Positions 35,293-44,099 of a stretch of DNA of 64,000 nt are shown one piece after another. Origin of the DNA: Pseudomonas sp. WJP1 (GTDB lineage: Bacteria; Pseudomonadota; Gammaproteobacteria; Pseudomonadales; Pseudomonadaceae); contig NZ_CP110128.1 in assembly GCF_028471945.1 (NCBI RefSeq), positions 3,088,501 to 3,152,500 of the forward strand, written 5' to 3'. The number at the start of each line of letters is the position of its first letter. Within the stretch, counting starts at the first letter, position 1. A program made the position numbers and the translations under genes. The notes under the pieces are model-generated. The model ran no database searches. It saw only the letters and a program-made list of their open reading frames with translations, and was not told the origin of the DNA.

Positions 35293-36261
35293 TCAAAACC
35301 CCACATCCAACACCACACTGTCCAGATAAGTCCCCGCTGGCGGAGTCGCCTGGTCGGTATAGATCTTCGCGTTGTAATTGAAGATCTGGCTCCCCGTGCC
35401 CAGTCCATTTCCCGGATTGACCTCGGCATCGGAACTCGCCCTTCGCGCACTGCCCACGCTCCCCCAGCGGGTCGTGCCGGCACTTTTGAAGATGTCATAG
35501 GCCAGATAATTGCCGCTCGAGATCATCCGACGCCGCCCGCCGACACTGACCGCATTCTGCCCATCGCTCAGCCCCACGGTGTAGGCACTGCCCTTGGTGC
35601 ACGCCAGGTTGATGGTCTGCCCGGTCACCGCGGTAAAGGCGCTGACCACCGGCGCGCTGCCGAAGGCGATGTTCGGCGCAGTGATGGTGCAGTCGTTGGC
35701 CACGGTCAGGTTCACCGTCAGCGTCGTAGTGCCGCTACTGATATCACGCCCCAGACAAACGCTGCCGATGCCGATACCCGAGCAGTAGTTCCAGTTCCAG
35801 AAAATGCTCAGGGTTTCTGTGTAGACCCCGGCCGCCACGTTGCTGCCAATCGTCGTGCCGAGGTAGAGCGGCACGGTTTTTGGTACCGTGCCACCGAGCA
35901 GGCCAAGCGCATCGATGATGCCGTTGCGTGCGAAGTCGTAGGCGGTGCCGCGGGTCAGCGGGAAGCTGGTGCTGTTGTTGGCGTAGATCGTGTAGCCGAT
36001 GATGTCGCCGGTAGGACCGCGCAAACCGCTCTGGGTCGACGTCACCGTGGCCCAGAAGTGATCGTCGCTGGTCAGCAACGTCAACAGCGAGCCGGTGCAA
36101 CTCAAGCCGCCGTTGAGCGTGGAACCGGATTGCGATGTGGTGCGCACGGCAATCGAACTCAATGTACCGAATGCCACTGGCGTAGTGCTGACCACCGAAC
36201 ACAAGGCCCAGGCGGGGACGGGCAGCCAGAGCGCCAGCAGCATCAGCCACTTCATCGGCAC
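35293..36261 (-). CDS. csuE: Csu-type tip adhesin with two spore-coat-U domains
   Basis: A 322-residue exported protein (signal peptide to about residue 19, PAWA-LC) with two spore-coat-U (SCPU) domains, the second beginning LTVANDCTITAPNIAFGSAP. It is the last gene of a Csu pilus operon, the usual place of the tip adhesin CsuE, whose N-terminal domain mediates binding to hydrophobic surfaces. It overlaps the usher gene by ten bases. The gene converges on agmatine deiminase. Confidence 0.87.
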   Translation of the reverse strand: MPMKWLMLLALWLPVPAWALCSVVSTTPVAFGTLSSIAVRTTSQSGSTLNGGLSCTGSLLTLLTSDDHFWATVTSTQSGLRGPTGDIIGYTIYANNSTSFPLTRGTAYDFARNGIIDALGLLGGTVPKTVPLYLGTTIGSNVAAGVYTETLSIFWNWNYCSGIGIGSVCLGRDISSGTTTLTVNLTVANDCTITAPNIAFGSAPVVSAFTAVTGQTINLACTKGSAYTVGLSDGQNAVSVGGRRRMISSGNYLAYDIFKSAGTTRWGSVGSARRASSDAEVNPGNGLGTGSQIFNYNAKIYTDQATPPAGTYLDSVVLDVGF

Positions 36262-38609
36262 ACCAACGGCCCGATCAGCGGGATCTGATCCTGCGTCGGG
36301 TCGGCGGCGAACTGCACGTGGCAGGTCTTGCCATCGGCCAACGTCACCCGCAGATCGTTCTGCGCCTGCAGGTTTTCCAGGTACACCAGGCCGTCCCAGC
36401 CGACCACGGTTTGCGTGCCGCTCTGCTCATGCACCACACCGCTGCCCAAGGGCAACTCCTGCTGCTGCGCGTCCACCAGCACGATGCTCGCCGCGATCAC
36501 CCGGCTTAGCGGAAACTCCAGCAGATAGCCGCTGCCACGCCGCACCGCGATGCGTTGCTCGACGTTCGGGCTGCGCACGTTAGCCGGCAGGTTGAGCGGA
36601 TCGATCTCGTATTTGCCGCGGTAGTAGGCGCTGCTCCACGGAACCAGAAGGTGGCCGTTGCGATCGGTCTGGCCCACCTGCTGGTTTTCGTAGCGCACCG
36701 GAATATCGGCGTAGCCATCGGTGCTGACCACTACAAACGCGTCGTCGATGCGGTTCGCGGCGAACACCTGGCGGTCCATCCACACCAGCGAACCGCTGGC
36801 ATCGGCCCAACGGGTTTCGGCATCGTTGGTGCCGTAGACCCCGGCCTGCAATTGCACCGACTGCAAACGCCAGGTCAGGTCGGCCTGCCGGTAATCGGGG
36901 CCGTCACCCTTGGCGTAGCCGAGATTGAAGCCGACCCCGCCCTCGGTCGGCACGGCGCGGCTGTAGTTGACCCGCTGCTGCGATTGGCCGGTCTTGCTGC
37001 GTTCACTGCCGATGGCCAGGCTGCCACGCAGGTCGAAGGGAATCACCAGTTGCGCCTGCACCGCCCAGTTGCTGTCGCCGATCTCGCGGTTGGCCGACAG
37101 GTAAAAGCTGGTGTTGCGCCACAACGGTTTGCTCCAGGTCAGGTTGAGCAGGCGGGTGCGCGAGTCGTCCGCTGCGCGCACGTCGAAATACCCGGCGCCA
37201 AGGCTGCCCCAGGTGTCGAGATTAACGCTCAGGGTCGCCTGTTCACTGCGTTTGCTGAGAGTGGTGTAGGGGCTGTCGACCGCGGTCAGGTCGGCATATT
37301 GATCACGCCGTTGCAGGCGCTGCCAGGAAAAGCTGTAGCGCTGGCTGCTGTATTGGTAACCGAGGCTCAGTTGCTGTCCGGTTTCCCCGTCGAAACGGCT
37401 TTGGCTGACGGCGCTGTTGAGCACGCCGAAATTGCCCAGCTGCACATTGCCGCCAACGCCGCCGAGCGCCAGCGCGTCCGAGGCTTCAGCGTGGCTTTCC
37501 AGGGTGAGGTTGTCACTCAGGCCGTAACGCAAACTGCCGGAGGTGACGCCGGGGCCATAACTGAAATCCCGCAGGCCGTAGTCCTGGCGCAGGGTGCCGG
37601 CCGCCACGGAAAAGTCCGACAGGCCTTTTTGCAACAGGCTGCTGGTGACGTAGAACGGCACCGTGGTCGAGACCTGGCGTCCCAGGGCGTCGGTGGTGAC
37701 TACCACGGCTTCGCCGGCACCGTTGATGAACGGAATGTTGGTCAGTGTGTAAGGGCCTGGTTGCAGATCGGCGCTGCTGGACTTGTAGCCGTTGATGAAC
37801 AGGTCTACCGACGACGGCACCGCGGCCTCGCCGGCGAACTGCGGCAAGGGGTAGGTCACCAGGTCCGGGCGCACGCCGAAGTCCCGCGACAGTTGCACGC
37901 CACCCAGGCGCACCGAACTGCTCCAGGGCAGGGCACCGCTGACCAGGTCGCCCGCCTCGTAGGTCAGCAACCGATCGTCATCGGAATAGCGCCAGGTGGT
38001 GTCATAGCGCAGGTAACCATTGCTGCGCGTGTCAACCGCGTCCCCGGACAAGGTGCGCCGATATTGCCCGGTGTTGGACAGCGTGCCCCAACTGTCGAAC
38101 AGTCGCACTTCGTTCCACGCGGCCAGGTAAGTGCTGGCATCATCGGTGTCGTTGAGGTACAGGTCGTAGTTGAGCAGGGCGCCGAAGCTGCTCATTGCCT
38201 CGGTACGCGGATAGTTTTGGCGACGGCCGATAAACTGCTCCGGCAGCCAGTCGGGCGGTACCTCCAGCAACAGGCGCTGGGCGTTGCTGTCGTACTCGCT
38301 GTGCAGGCCCGGCAAGCTGTCGAGGCCGACTTCGGCGCCGATGTCTTGCGGCAGTTTCATGCCGGTTTCATGCAGCGCACTGGCGGGCAGGAAAAATTGC
38401 CCGTTGCGCTGCTCGACCGCCACCACTCGTCCGGTGTTCATCTGGTTGACCACCAGTTCCAGGAACAACTGCGCATCGGCAACTGCCTCCATGCCGCTGG
38501 GCGGAGGCGGCAGGTCACCGGCCTCTGCGTGATGAAAAACCACCAGGCAACACGCACAGCCCATGGCCCACAACGGACGCCGCAAACTGCGAGCCCAACC
38601 CTGGCTCAT
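36252..38609 (-). CDS. csuD: Fimbrial outer-membrane usher CsuD
   Basis: A 785-residue outer-membrane usher of the chaperone-usher type: signal peptide, N-terminal domain (LFLELVVNQMNTGRVVAVEQR), the 24-strand barrel with plug-region motif VDLFINGYKSSSADLQPGPYTLTNIPFINGAGEAVVVTTDALGR (positions about 268-311), and C-terminal domains ending GPLVCR with a Cys near the end. It secretes and assembles Csu pilins delivered by the chaperone. The operon places it after csuC and before csuE, as in Acinetobacter. Confidence 0.93.
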   Translation of the reverse strand: MSQGWARSLRRPLWAMGCACCLVVFHHAEAGDLPPPPSGMEAVADAQLFLELVVNQMNTGRVVAVEQRNGQFFLPASALHETGMKLPQDIGAEVGLDSLPGLHSEYDSNAQRLLLEVPPDWLPEQFIGRRQNYPRTEAMSSFGALLNYDLYLNDTDDASTYLAAWNEVRLFDSWGTLSNTGQYRRTLSGDAVDTRSNGYLRYDTTWRYSDDDRLLTYEAGDLVSGALPWSSSVRLGGVQLSRDFGVRPDLVTYPLPQFAGEAAVPSSVDLFINGYKSSSADLQPGPYTLTNIPFINGAGEAVVVTTDALGRQVSTTVPFYVTSSLLQKGLSDFSVAAGTLRQDYGLRDFSYGPGVTSGSLRYGLSDNLTLESHAEASDALALGGVGGNVQLGNFGVLNSAVSQSRFDGETGQQLSLGYQYSSQRYSFSWQRLQRRDQYADLTAVDSPYTTLSKRSEQATLSVNLDTWGSLGAGYFDVRAADDSRTRLLNLTWSKPLWRNTSFYLSANREIGDSNWAVQAQLVIPFDLRGSLAIGSERSKTGQSQQRVNYSRAVPTEGGVGFNLGYAKGDGPDYRQADLTWRLQSVQLQAGVYGTNDAETRWADASGSLVWMDRQVFAANRIDDAFVVVSTDGYADIPVRYENQQVGQTDRNGHLLVPWSSAYYRGKYEIDPLNLPANVRSPNVEQRIAVRRGSGYLLEFPLSRVIAASIVLVDAQQQELPLGSGVVHEQSGTQTVVGWDGLVYLENLQAQNDLRVTLADGKTCHVQFAADPTQDQIPLIGPLVCR

Positions 38610-38703
38610 TACCGCTTTCCGTCCGTCAATGGACTTTATCTCCTTTACTCCACCTGCAATTCAACAGCAGGCAAAAGGCTCCCACAACAGCATCAAAAGC
38701 CGG

Positions 38704-39492
38704 TCACCGTGCCGGCGCAATACTCTGCACCTGCGGCGCGCCATTGACTCGCACCTGCAACGCCGGGTCGCCAGCTACCGGGCCGGGCGCGGGCCAGCGC
38801 ATGATCGCGCCGGGCAACACATACCCCAGCAATCCGTCCACCAGCGGCCGGGTCTGGCTGCCGTGCTTGAGCGCCACATCGGTCAGGCGCGCATGCACCG
38901 CACCCTGGTTGCGCACCTCGACATACGGACGACCGTCCACGGCCACCGTGCGCCAGCTCAAATCCGGCAGGCCGATGCCTTTCGGGTCGCGCTGGCGGGT
39001 GGTGTCTTCCTTGCTCCACAGGCCCGCGCCATAGGCGAACAACGGCACCGAATAACGCATCTGGAAACGAATCGCCGCCGCGGTCTTGCCGTCGTCCGCC
39101 TCCGGTGGTTTCGCCGAGGGAATTTCATCGATGATGATGCGGTAGGCCAGCTCCTGGCCCGGCGGGACTTCCCGGGTGCGGGTCAGGCGCACCAGTTGTT
39201 TCTGGCCCGGTTCGATCTTCGCCACCGGAGGGCTGCCGATCACATCACGCTGGTTCTGGTATTGATCGCTGAAGCCGCTCTGGCTCCAGGCGAACACGCG
39301 GATCTGCAGGTTGGCGGTCTCGCTGCCGCGATTTTCCAGCCACAAGGCACTGGCCTGTTGATCTGCCTCCAGCACCGGATCGATCGGCCAGATCAGCACC
39401 GAACTGGCCGCCTGCACCCTGGATGCCCCCAACCACAGCAGTGCCAACAGCGTATGACCGACGACCAACCATCGCCCTGAAGGTGAATACAT
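38704..39492 (-). CDS. csuC: Periplasmic pilus chaperone CsuC
   Basis: A 262-residue PapD-like chaperone. After a signal peptide (to about residue 28) come SSVLIWPIDPVLEADQQASALWLENRG and the subunit-binding strand region PGQKQLVRLTRTREVPPGQELAYRIIIDEIP, typical of archaic (Csu) chaperones. GGAGCAGG precedes the ATG at 39492. It caps and delivers the pilins encoded upstream to the usher. Confidence 0.92.
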   Translation of the reverse strand: MYSPSGRWLVVGHTLLALLWLGASRVQAASSVLIWPIDPVLEADQQASALWLENRGSETANLQIRVFAWSQSGFSDQYQNQRDVIGSPPVAKIEPGQKQLVRLTRTREVPPGQELAYRIIIDEIPSAKPPEADDGKTAAAIRFQMRYSVPLFAYGAGLWSKEDTTRQRDPKGIGLPDLSWRTVAVDGRPYVEVRNQGAVHARLTDVALKHGSQTRPLVDGLLGYVLPGAIMRWPAPGPVAGDPALQVRVNGAPQVQSIAPAR

Positions 39493-39536
39493 GTGCCTGC
39501 TCCTTTTAGTCCGTCCGGCCTTATCGGTTCGCCCCG

Positions 39537-40037
39537 TCACCACGACAGCTGCACTTGCAGCACATCGCTGTACGTCCCCCCGGGTTGATTGCCCGGTAAC
39601 TGCACCTGGCCGTAAATCGGCAGGCTGATGTTGTTCGCATCGCCATACGCCACCGCCACGCTTTGCCCGATCCCCAGGGACTGGCTGTAGGCCGCGTCGC
39701 GAAACAGTTGATACGCCACCCGGTTGCTGCCGGTGGACAGCTGCATGTGTCGCCCACCGCTGTTGTACTGTCCGCCATCGATGCTCATATTCAGGGTCAC
39801 GCCCGGCGTGCATTGCAGCTGCACGCCCCCGGTCAGTGCGACTTGCACCGTGCCGCTGGCCAGCGCCGAGCGGCTGCCGAAATTCAGGCTGCCGTAATTG
39901 GAAACCCCACCGACCACCAGGCAGCCGGCCGTCACCGTGGCGCTGACCTGGAAGCTCTGGCTGGTCGCCGCCGTGAGCGGCAACGGCAGGACACCCGCAC
40001 CCAGCAGGAGCAGCGCCGCACAGCCATGCCGACTCAT
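39537..40037 (-). CDS. Csu-type pilin, spore coat U domain (minor subunit)
   Basis: A 166-residue exported subunit with one SCPU domain: a signal peptide, then SFQVSATVTAGCLVVGG with the first Cys, FGSRSALASGTVQ, LQCTPGVTLNMSIDGGQY and the C-terminal strand SDVLQVQLSW. It starts 4 bp after the previous pilin stop. In the Acinetobacter order it occupies the csuB position, a minor subunit near the tip. Confidence 0.88.
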   Translation of the reverse strand: MSRHGCAALLLLGAGVLPLPLTAATSQSFQVSATVTAGCLVVGGVSNYGSLNFGSRSALASGTVQVALTGGVQLQCTPGVTLNMSIDGGQYNSGGRHMQLSTGSNRVAYQLFRDAAYSQSLGIGQSVAVAYGDANNISLPIYGQVQLPGNQPGGTYSDVLQVQLSW

Positions 40038-40041
40038 GGCG

Positions 40042-40578
40042 CTAGAACGTCAGTTCGACGGAAATCGTGTCGGTGTAAGTGCCCGCCGGCAAACCGGCCT
40101 TGCCCACCGCCTGACCGTAGATATTCACGGTCTGCGCCACGCCGGTGCTGGCGGCGAGGTTGATCACCCCGTCAATCGCCAGGAGCTGCGAGTGCCCGGC
40201 ATCGGTGTACAGGTCGTACGGCACATAGTTGGCGACACCGTCGTACAACGCCCGGGTCCCGCCCGGCGATAGTCCATCGTGGGCCCCGGCGCGCACCTTG
40301 ACCGTTGGCGTGGTGCCAGCCGAGCAAAGAATCGACAGCGCGCCGCCGCCTCCGCCCAGCACTTGCCCGGTGGCCGTGGTGAACAGGCTGTTGGCGGTGC
40401 CGAAGTTCAGGGCACCGAAGTTCAGATTGGTGTCACCACCGCCCCCATTGACCTGGCAACTGCTGATCAGGATCAGGCTGGAGGTGATCTGGCCGGTGAC
40501 CGTGGTGGCAGCCTGGGCGCCGGACGCCAGCGTCAGGCCAAGCAATGACAAACCTATCCTTGATGCAAACGTACGCAT
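40042..40578 (-). CDS. Csu-type pilin, spore coat U domain
   Basis: A 178-residue exported SCPU subunit (signal peptide ending GAQA) with two Cys residues in the expected places (ISSCQVNGG, ILCSAGTTP) and the closing strand TDTISVELTF. The glycine-rich linker VNGGGGDTNLNF and GGGGGALS is unusual. It corresponds to the csuA position between the putative major pilin and csuB. Confidence 0.88.
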   Translation of the reverse strand: MRTFASRIGLSLLGLTLASGAQAATTVTGQITSSLILISSCQVNGGGGDTNLNFGALNFGTANSLFTTATGQVLGGGGGALSILCSAGTTPTVKVRAGAHDGLSPGGTRALYDGVANYVPYDLYTDAGHSQLLAIDGVINLAASTGVAQTVNIYGQAVGKAGLPAGTYTDTISVELTF

Positions 40579-40597
40579 GGTGTCCGTCCTCTACGGG

Positions 40598-41173
40598 TTA
40601 CCAGTCGAGCGTTACCGTCAGGGTGTCGGAATAGACACCGGCGGGTAACGCGCGGGTATTGGCCACCACTGAGCCGAATACCGGAATCGGTATCTGCGCC
40701 CCGCTGGTGACAGCGAAATTGTGTTGTTGGCCGATGCTGTAGCTGCGGTTGCCGGAAGCATCGAGGAACAATTGATAAGCGATGGTCTGGCGGCCGTTGC
40801 TCAGGCGCCGGGTGGTGCCGTCGCCATGGGTGCCGCCATCGATGGTGACGGTGAAGCCGGTGACCGAGGGGTTGCAGGCCACGTTCAATTTGCCGCTGGC
40901 TTCGTCACTGATGCTGGCCTTGATCGGGGTGCTCCACGTTGGACCTTGCTGGCCGAAATCCAGGGTGCCGAAGTCGCCGGCCGGGCCGTCGGAATTGCCG
41001 CCGTTAGTCACTTCGCAACCGGCGATAAGGGTTAGCCGCGCCTGAATCTGCCCGCTGACGGCCGCTTGTGCGACACCGGCCAGCAGCATCAGCGCGCCCA
41101 CGGTGTAAATCTTCCAGAACCTGGTCATGACACCAATCCCGATTCCCTCAGGATTAAAAAAACGGTCGTTCAT
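40598..41173 (-). CDS. Csu-type major pilin-like protein, spore coat U domain
   Basis: A 191-residue exported subunit. The mature part (AAVSGQIQARLTLIAGCEVTN, GDFGTLDFGQQGPTW, VTIDGGTHGDGT, SDTLTVTLDW) is, by eye, the closest of the four to CsuA/B, the major pilin. The ATG at 41173 has a perfect AAGGAGG nine bases upstream but gives a 15-residue extension ahead of a normal signal peptide; a start at 41128 (MTRFWKIYTV) gives a standard signal peptide with a weaker site. Confidence 0.85.
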   Translation of the reverse strand: MNDRFFNPEGIGIGVMTRFWKIYTVGALMLLAGVAQAAVSGQIQARLTLIAGCEVTNGGNSDGPAGDFGTLDFGQQGPTWSTPIKASISDEASGKLNVACNPSVTGFTVTIDGGTHGDGTTRRLSNGRQTIAYQLFLDASGNRSYSIGQQHNFAVTSGAQIPIPVFGSVVANTRALPAGVYSDTLTVTLDW

Positions 41174-41235
41174 TCGTGAACGCCTCCTTCCCTGTACAAC
41201 CCGGACTGCGCCTGGGTTGTCGACTGCTCATGGGA

Positions 41236-41763
41236 TTACCAGGTGAGCGTCACCTTCACCAGATCCGAGTAGCGGCTGACCCTGGGTATCTGTGCCAGGG
41301 GTTCGATGCGGGCGTACAACGGCAGATCCACCGAGCCGGTATCCGGCACGCGACCGCTCACAGGCACATCCACCGCCAGCGGAATACGCCGCGCCGGGTC
41401 CTGATAGAGTCGATAGGGGATGGGTATGCTGTGTTCGGCGCTACCGGCCATGTAGCGAACGTCGCCGACGCCACCGTGCAGGCCGCCATCGACACGTAAT
41501 TGATAAGGGGTATCGGGATTGCATTCGAGCCTTGGCAGGCGCTCGTTCATCAGGGCCGCCCCGAGGGGCCCGGCGGGATCGTCCAGGCGCGCGCTGCTGC
41601 CGAAGTCCAGCACGCCCAATTGCTCGACACCCGCGCTGCGTTGTTGCCCGACCAGTTGGCAGCCACGTTGCACATCGACCCGCACCTGCACCTGGAGTTC
41701 GGCGCCCGACACGGTTGCACTGAGCCCTACGCCCAAGACTGCCAATACCACACGTCCATCCAC
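41236..41763 (-). CDS. Additional Csu-type pilin, spore coat U domain, first in operon
   Basis: A 175-residue exported SCPU protein: signal peptide to about residue 20 (TVSGA-EL), VDVQRGCQLVGQQRS, LGVLDFGSSARLDDPAG, LECNPDTPYQLRVDGGLHG, and SDLVKVTLTW at the end. It is the first gene of the operon and diverges most from CsuA/B. Acinetobacter csu has three small pilin genes; this is a fourth. It may be a terminator or base subunit. Confidence 0.85.
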   Translation of the reverse strand: MDGRVVLAVLGVGLSATVSGAELQVQVRVDVQRGCQLVGQQRSAGVEQLGVLDFGSSARLDDPAGPLGAALMNERLPRLECNPDTPYQLRVDGGLHGGVGDVRYMAGSAEHSIPIPYRLYQDPARRIPLAVDVPVSGRVPDTGSVDLPLYARIEPLAQIPRVSRYSDLVKVTLTW

Positions 41764-41865
41764 GGCCCCACTCCTTGTGAGGGATGTCTTGTAGGACTGA
41801 GGGTAGCAATGCTCGGGAAAATCGCCAGTGATCGAACGGAAATTGGATCCATTAACCGCTGTTTT

Positions 41866-42192
41866 TTAAACGCCCCAATATTTCAGTGCCCACAATGCGC
41901 CCATGCCAACCGCCAGCGTCAGCAAGGTGCTTTTTGTTCGCCAGGCCACCAGGCCTGCGAGTATTGCTGCGGGAATTTGCGGATTGCTCCAGTCGAACGC
42001 CGCGTGTCGATCCGGCAACACCACCGCCGGCACCACCAGCGCCGCCAACACGCTCGCGGGCACGTACAGCAAGGCACGGCGCAGTAGCGGTGGAATGCGC
42101 AGGCTTCCATAAAACTCGATGAACGACAGACGAATAGCGAAAGTGCCGGCGCCGATCAGCAGGAACAGGCCCCACTGGGATAGTTCACTCAT
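41866..42192 (-). CDS. azlD: Branched-chain amino acid exporter subunit AzlD
   Basis: A 108-residue protein with four membrane helices matching AzlD: GAGTFAIRLSFIEFYG, PPLLRRALLYVPASVLAALVVPAV and AAILAGLVAWRTKSTLLTLAVGMG. It pairs with AzlC to export branched-chain amino acids. Its ATG overlaps the azlC stop. Confidence 0.93.
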   Translation of the reverse strand: MSELSQWGLFLLIGAGTFAIRLSFIEFYGSLRIPPLLRRALLYVPASVLAALVVPAVVLPDRHAAFDWSNPQIPAAILAGLVAWRTKSTLLTLAVGMGALWALKYWGV

Positions 42193-42926
42193 GATGCCTC
42201 CTGTTCGGCGTCATTGCCTTGCGCGGTGTCCTGGTCTTTTCGCAGGTGCTCCACGGTCAGACCGACGATGACGCCGCCAAGGGAGGCCGTCAGCATGCTC
42301 AGGTTGTAGGGTAAGTCGACTGCCAGCACCGCCAGCGCACCTCCCGCCACGGCGGCACACAGCGTTGCAGCATTGCGGATACTGGGGATCAGCAGCACCA
42401 GGAATGACAGCGGAATCGCAAAGCCCAACGACCACGCTTCGGGGATGCGTGCGCCCAGGATGACCCCCGTCAGCACCGCAAGCGTCCAGCCGAGCCACAT
42501 CGTGATCGCCGCCCCGGTGTAGTAGTGAAAAGCGTATCGCCCCAGGTCGCCACAGGCCGATCTCAGGCTGAACAAAGCAAACACCTGGTCGGCGAGCAGG
42601 TAGGACATCGGCCAGGTCTTGCGCCGGGGCAAGTGGTGCAGGTGCGGCGCCAACGATGCGCTGTACATCAGGAAGCGAAGATTGATCACCAGTGCGGTGA
42701 CCACCATGGTCACTGGCAGGGCGCCATTTTGCAGCAGCTGAAGTACGGCAATCTGCGCCGACCCGGAATAGAAAAGCAGCGTCATGCCCATGGTGGTAGT
42801 GAGTGACATCCCCATCCCGGCGGCGCTGACGCCAGCGATCAAGCCAAAGGGAATGACCCCGGTGGTGAGCGGGGAGGCGGTCTGAGCACCGTGCAGGAAG
42901 GCCTGCGTCCCACTTCGATAGTTCAT
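42189..42926 (-). CDS. azlC: Branched-chain amino acid exporter subunit AzlC
   Basis: A 245-residue membrane protein matching AzlC: PLTTGVIPFGLIAGVSAAGMG near the N-terminus, FYSGSAQIAVLQLLQNGALPV and NLRFLMYSASLAPHLH in the middle. The open frame extends far upstream, but the ATG at 42926 (MNYRSGTQAF) with AAGGAACTC upstream is the right start. A LysR gene diverges 145 bp away and probably controls azlCD. Confidence 0.93.
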   Translation of the reverse strand: MNYRSGTQAFLHGAQTASPLTTGVIPFGLIAGVSAAGMGMSLTTTMGMTLLFYSGSAQIAVLQLLQNGALPVTMVVTALVINLRFLMYSASLAPHLHHLPRRKTWPMSYLLADQVFALFSLRSACGDLGRYAFHYYTGAAITMWLGWTLAVLTGVILGARIPEAWSLGFAIPLSFLVLLIPSIRNAATLCAAVAGGALAVLAVDLPYNLSMLTASLGGVIVGLTVEHLRKDQDTAQGNDAEQEAS

Positions 42927-43071
42927 TTGAGTTCCTTGAAAGTGATCAGCCTGATCGTTGCGCGCAGAGAGCCGTATCAGAGCGGTTGCCTGACCAAAAT
43001 AATGCGCGCGCCCACTGGGAACAACGGCAGATTTCTGAAATATTAGGCCTAGAAAAAATGAGGCTCGCCAT

Positions 43072-43950
43072 ATGTTTCTCGACTCACCCATCAGGCACAC
43101 CCTGCAACTCAATGCACTGCGCGCCTTCGAGGCCTCCGCTCGCCTTGGCGGTTTCGCCCGGGCGGCAAGCGAGTTGAAGGTAACCCCGGGCGCAATCGCG
43201 GCCCAGGTCAAGGCGCTGGAAAATGAATATGGCGCCGCCTTGTTCGAGCGACACGCGAAGGGCGTCAGGCTGACGGCACTGGGCGAGAGCATAAAGGCAC
43301 AATTCATCGAGGCATTCGATGCGGTCGAAGACGCCGCCCGAACCCTTCGGCAATTGTCCGCGCCGCAGCGGGTACATATCGTCACGTCCCCTGCGCTGGC
43401 GCAATTGTGGATCGGACCACGGCTGCCACGCCTTACCGAAATGCTGGCACCCATCGAAATTTCGGTCACCGCCGTCGACGAGCCGCCCAACCTCAAACGC
43501 AGCCCGTTCGACCTGTGCCTGTTCTACACCGAGCAGCTCGAGCGCGGGCAGCGCATGCTTGCCGTCGAAGAGCTATTGCCGGTTTGTGTGCCTGCCCTGG
43601 CTGCCGGGATCAAGGATCCTGGCGATCTGGCCAACGTGCGCTGTATCGCGGATGTGGTATGGAGCGACTGGGAGGTATGGACCCGCTCGATTATGCCGAC
43701 TCAGAAATTCGTTGCCCGCGGTCCCGGTTTTTCCCTGTACTCCATCGCCGTGCAGCAAGCCTTGTTGGCAGCGGGCGTGCTCATTGGTCGGCGCAGCCTC
43801 GTCCAGCGCTATCTGGACAGTGGTGAACTGGTTGCACCGTTAGATCAACCGGTTCCACTGGGCATGGTCATCGCTTCCTGGAAGCTTCCAGGGGCCAGGA
43901 GCAACCGTTTGGTGGCAGCGGTGGAGGATGCGTTGATGCAGTTGGCATGA
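43072..43950 (+). CDS. LysR family transcriptional regulator, GcvA-like
   Basis: A 292-residue regulator with the N-terminal winged helix-turn-helix (residues about 12-71, LNALRAFEASARLGGFARAA, VTPGAIAAQVKALENEYGAALFER) and a periplasmic-binding-like effector domain (from about 95). The pattern is GcvA/AmpR-like. It is divergent from azlCD, the classic arrangement for a LysR regulator and its target, so branched-chain amino acids or analogues are likely effectors. Confidence 0.9.
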   Translation: MFLDSPIRHTLQLNALRAFEASARLGGFARAASELKVTPGAIAAQVKALENEYGAALFERHAKGVRLTALGESIKAQFIEAFDAVEDAARTLRQLSAPQRVHIVTSPALAQLWIGPRLPRLTEMLAPIEISVTAVDEPPNLKRSPFDLCLFYTEQLERGQRMLAVEELLPVCVPALAAGIKDPGDLANVRCIADVVWSDWEVWTRSIMPTQKFVARGPGFSLYSIAVQQALLAAGVLIGRRSLVQRYLDSGELVAPLDQPVPLGMVIASWKLPGARSNRLVAAVEDALMQLA

Positions 43951-44099
43951 AGGCACCGCGAAACCCGGCTGCCAGGGGCTTAGAAATAGATCAGCGCCTC
44001 GACCAGGCCGCTCAGCTGCAACCGACCCATACCGGTCTTAGTACCGGGGTTGCCTTGGCAGCAGGTCAGGCGTTCACACAGGGCCAGTGTTGGTCTCCA

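Noticed and set aside
36555..38747. A 730-codon plus-strand open frame
   Set aside because: It is antisense to the usher gene csuD, whose domains and operon context are clear; the translation has no recognisable fold.
42927..43496. Upstream extension of the azlC frame
   Set aside because: The extension runs through the divergent promoter and the LysR gene; the ATG at 42926 has a proper ribosome-binding site and matches the family start.
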